In this document: piece after piece, positions 27,501 through 33,147 of the stretch
Layout of the letters: every line of letters starts with the position of its first letter
How positions within the stretch are numbered: position 1 is the first letter of the stretch
Virus record (IMG/VR): IMGVR_UViG_3300020172_002273
Location: 1 to 36,727 of that record
Source of the DNA: a virus
DNA: 36,727 nucleotides
Direction: 5' to 3' (one strand)
Program-made: the position numbers and the translations under genes
The notes under the pieces: generated by a model
What the model was told of the DNA's origin: nothing
The model's database searches: none
Seen by the model: the letters and a program-made list of their open reading frames with translations, nothing else

Positions 27501-29348
27501 AGCTTGGTTGTTTTCACTTATTTTTAAATCGTATGGTGGGAACCACATAACTCTACCTCCGTGTGGCCCTCTTTCACAGAATGGTAAATCACTATAAGTA
27601 AATCCTGGTGTATTTGATGTTTTCCATGCTAAGTTTTCAATAGAAAACATATATTTTTTAGCATAAAATCCATCACCAGTTGGTGACTCAAATATGTTGG
27701 TTGAGTTTTTTGCGCCGAAAGAATTTTTGAAACTATTTTTTGCGTCGTAGTTTCCACTTGACATGGGCGCAATATTGATATTCCATGGTCTACTTTCACC
27801 TCCTAATATACTATCATCAAATTTTCTGATGTTAGCAGTTTTTTTCATGGTGTCAGAATAATTCATATAAGACCTGTCTTTAGTCCAAACTCTACAGTAT
27901 TCTGCACCTGTTTCTTGTTTATATTGGTCAACGAATTTTATTGCGGAACCTCGTGACAACATACTGTCTCCTTCTTTGAAAATTCTACTTGTTTGGTCAA
28001 TAACATTACCGACGTGAGTTCGTGTCGCTTGGCCGTCTTTCGGCATCGAATCTAAAATCTCTTGGGTTTTACCTAATATAGAATCATCTCTAAATCCGTA
28101 TTTTGTTGAAATTGAATTGTTATATGCATCACTTTCTCTTGATTGGAATTCTTTATTCCATAAACCAATTTTATTTTGTGAGTTTTTACTTATCCATGTA
28201 AGTTTACTACTAATTGGTCCTCCTTGTGATATATTTGTTTGTCTTTCAAATAATGACGCTTGAACGGGGTCAAACATAAGACTTAAGTAGTAACTACTTT
28301 TTACCATGTTGTCATTAAAATCAGACATGGTATATTTTACATCCTCACTTCTGTCATCTCCAATGTATGCAACTCCTTTTGGTGCTTCAAGACCTAAAAA
28401 GTTTTTTATTCCTCCCGCAACATTATTTGCAAAATTGAAAAGTTTTGATGATTGTTGAGACCTGGCGGTAGTAGTATAGTTCGGTGCATATGTAGAAAAA
28501 GACAATTGGTCAAATAGAATTTGTTTCTGACCTTCTCCCATATACTCAATCATTAAGTCTGATGGTTTTCTTCCTAATTTTGGTCTTCTTTGAATACCAA
28601 CTAAACTACCTAACACACCTGTAACATCTTGCAGTATTGCCCCCGCTTCTGTTCTTGGTGTTGGTCTGTTTACAATTGGGTTTCTTGGGTTACTCAAATA
28701 GTCACCCGGTATTTCACTAAACGGTAATTCAATACCTGAAACCGTTTGTAAAAAGTCAATACCCTTACCCAATAAACTACTGGCAACTGTAATCTTATAA
28801 TTTTTTTCAATTAGAGGTTCTCTACCTGTGATTAGATTTATTGCTGTCGCTGAGTTACCATCTAAGGCGTCTAAAACCCTTATTCTACCTGAAGTGGCCA
28901 TTTCTAAATTTTGTTGTAATCTGGCTAATACAGGTCCTTGTTTATTTTCTCTAATATTTTGTGTGGCAAATTTCATCAACCTTGAATCATCTTCAAAGTT
29001 TTGACCCGCCATAATACTAACTAAATTAGTTGTTTGAGGTTCAAATGAATTAATATAACCGGCGGATAAAATACCACCGTTTAATTGTGATAACGTTGGT
29101 AATGACGTGTTTGTGTATTCTTCAATAGTACTATTGGGTGGAATGTATAGGTTAATAAAATTTTGACCAAAGTATACCGCCCAATTCGTTTTAACGTCAC
29201 CCGGGTCAACATTGGCAAAATTACTTAGATTTTGAATAGTATAATTTGCATCCGTGAACGTTTGAGGTCCATTCGGTCTATTCAGAGTTTTTGAAATTAA
29301 AAAATCTCTAAATGTTTTTGTAGTATTAAAATCTAAGTAGGTTGGCAT
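24516..29348 (-). CDS. Giant baseplate protein with tail-tube-like domains and an OmpA-like domain (1610 aa)
   Basis: A 1610-aa structural protein after the tape measure. Residues 565-650 (KKYMFSIENLAWK, RGPHGGRVMWFPPYDL, FLGRPEPIYTYQDTSRSG) resemble tail-tube-fold baseplate proteins such as T4 gp48/gp54, and 1138-1195 (IRIGDFYHSKIVIRDV, ISYDDGGQILWDLNP, IATVTLSINFIGG) looks like a second copy. Between them, 868-1010 matches the OmpA C-terminal pattern: IRISSSCSSVATADYNERLA, LRRSHSVLQDV, VNYGEKFTG and FCRQTIVEM, with an insertion of about 60 residues. A PKPPTPTPTP linker follows (1017-1026). The C-terminal third (1200-1610) is helical. ATG at 29348 is preceded by AAGG, one of the few Shine-Dalgarno-like sites, and by TATTTATA. 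A fused gp48/gp54-like tube initiator is the best guess. Confidence 0.78.
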   Translation of the reverse strand: MPTYLDFNTTKTFRDFLISKTLNRPNGPQTFTDANYTIQNLSNFANVDPGDVKTNWAVYFGQNFINLYIPPNSTIEEYTNTSLPTLSQLNGGILSAGYINSFEPQTTNLVSIMAGQNFEDDSRLMKFATQNIRENKQGPVLARLQQNLEMATSGRIRVLDALDGNSATAINLITGREPLIEKNYKITVASSLLGKGIDFLQTVSGIELPFSEIPGDYLSNPRNPIVNRPTPRTEAGAILQDVTGVLGSLVGIQRRPKLGRKPSDLMIEYMGEGQKQILFDQLSFSTYAPNYTTTARSQQSSKLFNFANNVAGGIKNFLGLEAPKGVAYIGDDRSEDVKYTMSDFNDNMVKSSYYLSLMFDPVQASLFERQTNISQGGPISSKLTWISKNSQNKIGLWNKEFQSRESDAYNNSISTKYGFRDDSILGKTQEILDSMPKDGQATRTHVGNVIDQTSRIFKEGDSMLSRGSAIKFVDQYKQETGAEYCRVWTKDRSYMNYSDTMKKTANIRKFDDSILGGESRPWNINIAPMSSGNYDAKNSFKNSFGAKNSTNIFESPTGDGFYAKKYMFSIENLAWKTSNTPGFTYSDLPFCERGPHGGRVMWFPPYDLKISENNQARWQENTFLGRPEPIYTYQDTSRSGQLSFKVVVDHPSILNLLVREYFKGMSNEESENYINAFFAGCEDLDFYELIRRFAQLDTNDIKLIQAFLNNGKSPETIKQYKVTTEFPVESEPTNTTTQGNGSGSQKKGPFLINLKYENDKPGPSLDVDTVNDYSDLYNTFKLRKGDYETKLETALNTLTGLTQTDTQVKKEKSYIFGDESKIITTQDILEQKTKIGDYFDEADTAFNEYTSKLSEIKNSLSGKTAQDIKIRISSSCSSVATADYNERLALRRSHSVLQDVFKRLASTPATKPPMKWPEKFEIQNKNNGDNDKVIFQNGQPIVIIKEYDFKSFGYDYDGKIIIESVNYGEKFTGEQPDKQCIDKDFIKVPDLKVYSPIAFFCRQTIVEMSYNDNSEKPKPPTPTPTPVTRIEENGETTITPPSRRPAIDPLKRIIAKTLSECFYFKKLEDTDPIVFSSLKEKLKYFHPAFHSTTPEGLNSRLTFLLQCIRPGDTIPIKGISEDSDVRARNTSFGPPPICVIRIGDFYHSKIVIRDVNISYDDGGQILWDLNPEGIGVQPMIATVTLSINFIGGQGLSKPVERLQNALSSNFFANTEMYDERSISTNETIGGQKAEEFTREFLDKLNQTYSNKINSNGQTENTNNVKDGQFMGVKEQTNMNYTTLVESVFTSTENYFTKFTSTYNNIYKKFGRDITTMVLKGDYRPINQYDVYTSMSPSPGKTLTLYGLHKKTKELSIYAAGLKTGLVTFINDSSNTYLVNMFGFDKELSGALATQTNELIKKFLIKKIEEKINELTETLFSELDVARNQLINNLDKVNFVIKNGKDATVTDGKVQAITMSGFTTDMLYDEYETCIDYIDKNTTKLFEDLTTNITFLNPTVQSSDFNFLMSQLLSDSKDIDSIINELKDPSLYSNQLKNKLKNRLEKFVNKPEEKKFKLTKFKKRRTGKDIKFGIASTAEETNQTIIDEAKKIFSETNDVDDKLNYYKNKIK

Positions 29349-29354
29349 TTACCT

Positions 29355-29362
29355 TATAAATA
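29355..29362 (-). promoter_or_regulatory. TATTTATA motif before the 1610-aa gene
   Basis: On the minus strand TTCTATTTATAAGGTAA lies directly before the ATG; the motif ends 6 nt upstream of it and merges with a weak AAGG Shine-Dalgarno-like sequence. It shares TTCTATTTATA with the site ahead of the 1380-aa gene. Confidence 0.35.
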
Positions 29363-29376
29363 GAAACATTTTATTT

Positions 29377-31347
29377 TTATCCTCCCATTGGTCGAAAGGT
29401 ATAACTTCCGAACTCGTCCATTATTCCATTTCTAACATCATTAGCGGTGCTCGGACTACTATACATTGCTCTTGTCATTGCATCCGTCATGTTGGAATCT
29501 GATTTAACTGTAACATCAATTTTTTTAGGCGGTTCTGAACCTGAAGTTGTTGGGCTTTTTGACATTGCGTTTAGGTCTTTTAATGCATCCTTCCCCAATA
29601 CTCCTGATTTTTGAAGTTCTTCCATTGAACTCTTTAATGTTCCTTGTGTATTTTTCCCTACCTCGTCAAAAAATTTACTTAATTCAGCACCTTTACCACC
29701 AATCTCAGCTGAGGTTGATGCTTTTAATTTGGAACCTAAGTTATCTTCTAAGTATTTGTCAACGTCCGCAAGTGGTTGTCTAAATCCACCCGCAGCTCTA
29801 ACTTTAGCTAAGGTTAACAAAGCACTTACATCTTTTTGAATATTTTGTGTCGTTGTATATTGGTCACGAGCAATGTCTTCAACAGACATTTCTTCAAACG
29901 CTTTTTGGTTTTCTAACAATCCTTTTGCTAAATCAGGACCTAAAGCATCTAACGCAACTTTTGTTTCCTTAATACCTAATTTATCAGCCAATGATTGTGG
30001 AATATCGATAATCATTTGACCTCCCTCCATTTTGGAAATATTGGTTAAGAACTCTTTTTCTTTTTCATCAATCTGTAATCCTGATGACAATAACGCCGTT
30101 GCCGCTGACGCTCTTTCAGATGATTTAATGGCGGTTTGAGCAAAGTCTTCATAAGACATTCCAAGTTCTTTTGCTAACGCTTTTGCTTTTCTGAGATTAG
30201 CACCTGAAATTTCAAACTTACCCAACTCGGTATTGTATGTTGTTAACGAACCCGCAACACCAATTAAAGCGTCTTGTAATCCGCCAGCGTCATTGGTCGC
30301 CATATACATTAATTTTAGTGGGTCGTTGAAATCACCAATAGCCCCACCAATTGCTTGTAATTCAGCGGACAAAGCAATTGCTCTATCTGGGTCAAACAAA
30401 TCATCCGCTAATCTGAATACATCATTCATGTTAACTTTGAATTCGATTGATTTTTGAACCATTCTTGTTAACCCATCATAACCACCTTTAAAACCATATG
30501 AATTTAATTTACCTATATTTTGGTCAATATCTAAAACCACTTTTCTGGCGTTCAGACCTAATTCCAATGAACTTTTACCGGCTTTATCTATTTGTACAAT
30601 CGCATCTTTCGCACCAATTCCCACTTTATCAAATCCGTCAATAGCACTACCTAATTTATCTAAATCACCGTAAAATGCCCTCGCAGTTTTTTGAGATTCG
30701 ATTAAAACATCCTTACCAAATGTTGTCATTTTACCAGTGTTTTTAACCATGTCAATTGCATAATTTGCAACGTCCTCAAAACCAAAAGCCATTTGTGTCG
30801 CAGCCGGTAGTGTATCGATAATATTGGTTCTAACTTCTCTAGATAATTCACCTGTAACACCTAATTCAGCGTTCACCTGATTTCTTAACTTTACTTCTTG
30901 TTTTAGTATTTGGGTTACACCTTCCATAACTTTACTCAATCCCGTACCAACGAGACCCATTACCATATCACCTGCGTTTTTAGATTCCCTTATAACGTCA
31001 AAAAGACCTTTGGAAACTTCGCTTAATTGAAAAATAGTATCTTGAGTACTTTCAAGTGTGGATGATTGATAACCTAAACTTTGTTGTGATATATCTTGCG
31101 TACCAAGTAATCCTGTTACAGTTGATTGAACAGCACTGGTTACTTTACCAGTTTGACCACCAGTAGATGCGTTTGTTGTTTGTGGTGCACTTGATGAATA
31201 TGCGGTGTATTGATTATCAATATAACTTTTTACATTTGGGTCATTACCATTTATACCCGTATTTTCCTGAAGCACTTTAGCAAAGAACCCATTGTAATCT
31301 TTTCTCGATGCAAGTCTTTTAGCATCATCGGATATTCTAATGTTCAT
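29377..31347 (-). CDS. Tape measure-like tail protein (656 aa)
   Basis: A 656-aa protein with the composition of a tape measure: long helical, Ala/Gly/Leu/Lys-rich segments over residues 80-560, for example IFQLSEVSKGLFDVIRESKN and RKAKALAKELGMSYEDFAQT, and a Gly/Ser/Pro-rich end. A polar, Ser/Thr/Gln-rich linker covers about 45-80. No membrane segment or peptidase motif is seen. It follows the gp26/gp51-like genes, the region where T4 has gp29 (590 aa). At about 0.15 nm per residue the length predicts a tail near 100 nm, close to that of T4. The ATG at 31347 follows the gp51-like stop by 11 nt, which consist of TATTTATAGAT. Confidence 0.82.
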   Translation of the reverse strand: MNIRISDDAKRLASRKDYNGFFAKVLQENTGINGNDPNVKSYIDNQYTAYSSSAPQTTNASTGGQTGKVTSAVQSTVTGLLGTQDISQQSLGYQSSTLESTQDTIFQLSEVSKGLFDVIRESKNAGDMVMGLVGTGLSKVMEGVTQILKQEVKLRNQVNAELGVTGELSREVRTNIIDTLPAATQMAFGFEDVANYAIDMVKNTGKMTTFGKDVLIESQKTARAFYGDLDKLGSAIDGFDKVGIGAKDAIVQIDKAGKSSLELGLNARKVVLDIDQNIGKLNSYGFKGGYDGLTRMVQKSIEFKVNMNDVFRLADDLFDPDRAIALSAELQAIGGAIGDFNDPLKLMYMATNDAGGLQDALIGVAGSLTTYNTELGKFEISGANLRKAKALAKELGMSYEDFAQTAIKSSERASAATALLSSGLQIDEKEKEFLTNISKMEGGQMIIDIPQSLADKLGIKETKVALDALGPDLAKGLLENQKAFEEMSVEDIARDQYTTTQNIQKDVSALLTLAKVRAAGGFRQPLADVDKYLEDNLGSKLKASTSAEIGGKGAELSKFFDEVGKNTQGTLKSSMEELQKSGVLGKDALKDLNAMSKSPTTSGSEPPKKIDVTVKSDSNMTDAMTRAMYSSPSTANDVRNGIMDEFGSYTFRPMGG

Positions 31348-31350
31348 ATC

Positions 31351-31358
31351 TATAAATA
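31351..31358 (-). promoter_or_regulatory. TATTTATA motif before the tape-measure gene
   Basis: Minus-strand TATTTATA fills most of the 11-nt gap between the gp51-like stop and the tape-measure ATG, ending 3 nt before it. If it were a promoter the mRNA would be nearly leaderless, so a translation-start role is just as likely here. Confidence 0.35.
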
Positions 31359-31502
31359 CTATTTAGGAGAGTTTTCCAATTCAAGAATATACTCAACATA
31401 ATATCTACGTATAAAAATTGGCATGGTGATAATGTCACCATAACTAAAACCTTTTTTGATTAAAAACAATATTTCATCTAACTGTCCTTTCTTATATTCC
31501 AT
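31359..31502 (-). CDS. 51: Small baseplate hub assembly protein, T4 gp51-like (47 aa)
   Basis: A 47-aa gene that is easy to miss. It starts at ATG 31502-31500 inside the end of the gp26-like gene (11-nt overlap) and stops at TAG 31361-31359. The product contains FLIKKGFSYGDIITMPIFIR and RYYVEYILEL, a pattern (glycine, aromatic, Asp, then MP and two Arg before paired Tyr) that I associate with gp51-type proteins and with the C-terminal part of tail assembly chaperones. In T4 gene 51 also follows gene 26 and is needed for hub assembly without being part of the finished tail. The overlap suggests coupling or a frameshift-linked pair with the gp26-like protein. Identification rests on motif memory and gene order. 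Confidence 0.7.
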   Translation of the reverse strand: MEYKKGQLDEILFLIKKGFSYGDIITMPIFIRRYYVEYILELENSPK

Positions 31503-32241
31503 AGAAAGGGCGAAAAAACTCCACCCCGAATCCAATTTCTACTTGGACATCTTCTCCTGACGGGGTTTTTACTGTTTTTGTTAAATCAATTCCTGGTTTA
31601 TTTTCTTTTACAAATTTTCTAAAATCTTGAGAGTCTTTAATTGGTAGTCTCTCAACAAAATTGTGAATGTTCATCATATCACGGTTACCCTCAACAGATT
31701 TAATCATCATTTCTAATTGTTTAGTGACAACAGGTGCAACACCTTGACCATTCCAACTCTTTTTTAATTCTTCTAAATCTCTTTCTTGTTTTAGTGTCAA
31801 AAATTTAAAAGTTACTGAGATTTTAGACTTTTCCATAAAGTAAGAATACTCACCATTAGAATCGGATTCTAAATTAAAATCTTTGAATTTTAATTCACTC
31901 ATATCAACAGAAACTGTAAAATCTTTTTCTGTCTTTGGGTCCATTAAATGTAATTTGTATTCAGGACCAAATGCGGTGTTTCTCAAAAATATTAATACCG
32001 CTTGTCTATCTTCTTCAACAATGTCCTCAACTTGAATGTCCTTATCTAAAATTTTTCTTCTTAGTAATTCATCAATTACACCGTTAGTCGCAATTAGGTT
32101 TTGTGCAGATAGTACATTTTCATCCGCGGCGGTTAAATACGCAACTTTAAGTGATTTCTTTTTATTTTGATAATGTATACCTCTTGAAGGTAATTCAACA
32201 ACATCGTACGCAATTGTTGGGTCGACTCTAAATTCTTCCAT
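31492..32241 (-). CDS. 26: Baseplate hub assembly protein, T4 gp26-like
   Basis: A 249-aa protein of the T4 gp26 type (T4 gp26 is 208 aa). The family hallmark is near the N-terminus: VELPSRGIHYQNKKKSLKV at 15-33, followed by AYLTAADENVLSAQNLIATN (34-53) and a helical DELLRRKI. Beta-rich segments follow (85-150), then a helical region (150-215) with LTLKQERDLEELKKSWNG. The LPS-G-Y pattern and the TAADE motif are typical for this group. It lies between the tube gene and the gp51-like gene, as expected for the T4 hub assembly cluster. A terminator and a 99-bp gap precede it, so it likely has its own promoter, although none is clear; an ACTAGT near-palindrome lies 18 bp before the ATG. Confidence 0.83.
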   Translation of the reverse strand: MEEFRVDPTIAYDVVELPSRGIHYQNKKKSLKVAYLTAADENVLSAQNLIATNGVIDELLRRKILDKDIQVEDIVEEDRQAVLIFLRNTAFGPEYKLHLMDPKTEKDFTVSVDMSELKFKDFNLESDSNGEYSYFMEKSKISVTFKFLTLKQERDLEELKKSWNGQGVAPVVTKQLEMMIKSVEGNRDMMNIHNFVERLPIKDSQDFRKFVKENKPGIDLTKTVKTPSGEDVQVEIGFGVEFFRPFYGI

Positions 32242-32281
32242 ATTTTTTTATTTTATAACTAGTATAATTTACAAAAAGTTA

Positions 32282-32316
32282 TAAAAAAAGTAAAGGTCTC
32301 CTTTTGAGAGACCTTT
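32282..32316 (-). terminator. Terminator after the tail tube gene
   Basis: A perfect 9-bp stem AAAGGTCTC / GAGACCTTT with a 7-nt loop, followed on the minus strand by ACTTTTTTTAT. It starts 25 bp after the tube stop and would let tube mRNA accumulate separately from the hub genes, as expected for the most abundant tail protein. Confidence 0.88.
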
Positions 32317-32340
32317 ATTGACAGATTTTTTATTTTTTGA

Positions 32341-32829
32341 TTAGTATACTAATATACATCTATCCATTCTTAACGAACAAGTGATAGATGCAATATCATC
32401 TCTTGAATAATCAAGTTCGTTAAAGTTTAAGTCGGTAATGAAAGTTCCTTGAAGAATCCATTTTTCAACCACAACCCCCGTTGGGTCTAACATTTCTAAT
32501 TCAATATCTTTCTTATATCCAGCCGCGTAACCCATACGACCTGTAACTGATTCAGCGTGTAGACGGAACCACTCCATCAATGCTTGAGCCGCTGAAGGTC
32601 CGATAGGGTCTTTGAAGGTTACTCTTATCTCATTCCATTCAAATCTACCAGCAACGTATGTTGATGTGTTGATAAAAGGAATTGCAACTGAATTAATTTT
32701 TGCACTTGGTCTAGCACTTGATGTTACATACCATTCATTTATTCCCAATGAAGAGGGAAATCTTAATATGAATCGGTTAACTCTTTTCGGTTCGTAAGGA
32801 ACCGGCATTTTCATTAATAAATCTGCCAT
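32341..32829 (-). CDS. 19: Tail tube protein, T4 gp19-like
   Basis: A 162-aa tail tube subunit (T4 gp19 is 163 aa) that stacks in hexameric rings inside the sheath and forms the DNA channel. Family features include the N-terminal KMPVPYEPKRVNRFILRFPS (7-26), the central WNEIRVTFKDPIGPSAAQAL with MEWFRLHAESVTGRMGYAAG (72-111), and the end LDPTGVVVEKWILQGTFITD followed by LNFNELDYSRDDIASITCSLR. These are characteristic of T4-type tubes. It lies just after the sheath gene, separated by a 318-bp non-coding island, and is followed by its own terminator. A GATATTTATA motif is located 41 nt before the ATG; there is no Shine-Dalgarno. Confidence 0.95.
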   Translation of the reverse strand: MADLLMKMPVPYEPKRVNRFILRFPSSLGINEWYVTSSARPSAKINSVAIPFINTSTYVAGRFEWNEIRVTFKDPIGPSAAQALMEWFRLHAESVTGRMGYAAGYKKDIELEMLDPTGVVVEKWILQGTFITDLNFNELDYSRDDIASITCSLRMDRCILVY

Positions 32830-32870
32830 GTCAATATTTGTTTTTTATTTTTTTTATTGTTAATCTTTCT

Positions 32871-32878
32871 TATAAATA
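32871..32878 (-). promoter_or_regulatory. GATATTTATA motif before the tail tube gene
   Basis: On the minus strand AGGATATTTATAAGAAAG lies 41 nt before the tube ATG. It follows a terminator and a long gap, so a promoter is required near here, and the distance suits a normal leader. This is one of the best candidates for a late promoter of the phage. Confidence 0.5.
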
Positions 32879-32952
32879 TCCTGTATATGAAAAAGAAAAA
32901 AAATCTTATTCATTACTTGATAATGTCAAATTTTTTTCGTATTTTTTCCATA

Positions 32953-33019
32953 CTAGTACTAGATGCTAGTAAATATAGAACTAGACTAGATAAACTAGAA
33001 TTAAAATAACTAGAACTAG
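32953..33019. repeat. Cluster of eight CTAG words (ACTAGA/ACTAGT units)
   Basis: CTAG occurs at 32953, 32959, 32966, 32981, 32986, 32995, 33010 and 33016, mostly as ACTAGA or ACTAGT, in 67 bp. Spacings are irregular (5, 6, 7, 9 and 15 bp). CTAG is palindromic and is generally under-represented in bacterial and phage DNA, so the cluster stands out. A ninth copy lies at 32259-32262 ahead of the gp26-like gene. It could be an iteron-like binding array; the protein is unknown. Confidence 0.6.
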
Positions 33020-33097
33020 AATACTGGAACATATACTGGGTAATTTATAATTTTATTTGTTTTATATTTAGTGTTTCCCTGTTTCACACTACAATTG

Positions 33098-33113
33098 TGT
33101 TCCACGTGAAACA
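33098..33113. promoter_or_regulatory. parS: parS-like centromere site, exact 16-bp match
   Basis: TGTTCCACGTGAAACA is identical to the 16-bp parS site first described for Bacillus subtilis ParB (Spo0J), a sequence conserved across most bacterial phyla. An additional half-site TGTTTCAC lies at 33080-33087 in the same orientation as the left arm, 18 nt from the right arm GTGAAACA. No parA or parB gene lies in the window, so any binding would come from the host ParB or from a phage protein encoded elsewhere. The match is seen directly; its function is inferred. Confidence 0.7.
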
Positions 33114-33119
33114 TAAAAT

Positions 33120-33147
33120 AGGGAGGGTTTCCCCTCCCCTTTTTTTA
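33120..33147. terminator. GC-rich hairpin after the sheath gene
   Basis: Stem GGGAGGG (33121-33127) and CCCTCCC (33132-33138) with a 4-nt loop, GAAA on the minus strand. After the stem the minus strand reads TATTTTAT, a modest T tract. The plus strand reads CTTTTTTTATT, a better one. It begins right at the sheath stop, so it probably ends sheath mRNA, but it would also stop plus-strand transcripts coming from the island. Confidence 0.8.

Larger units (their letters stand above)
32830..33147. other. 318-bp non-coding island between sheath and tube genes
   Basis: The longest gene-free stretch in the window. From the sheath side it holds a GC-rich hairpin terminator (33120-33147), an exact parS site with an extra half-site (33080-33113), two ATACTGG words (33021-33027 and 33032-33038), a cluster of eight CTAG words (32953-33019), A/T runs, and a GATATTTATA motif (32871-32879) before the tube gene. 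A 40-codon plus-strand frame (32887-33009) is present but has no other support. The density of distinct elements suggests a control or maintenance locus rather than a plain spacer. Confidence 0.6.

Noticed and set aside
32887-33009. 40-codon plus-strand frame in the sheath-tube island
   Set aside because: Low-complexity Lys/Ile/Phe start, no Shine-Dalgarno or known motif, and it spans the CTAG cluster. Kept only as a question in the findings, not listed as a gene.
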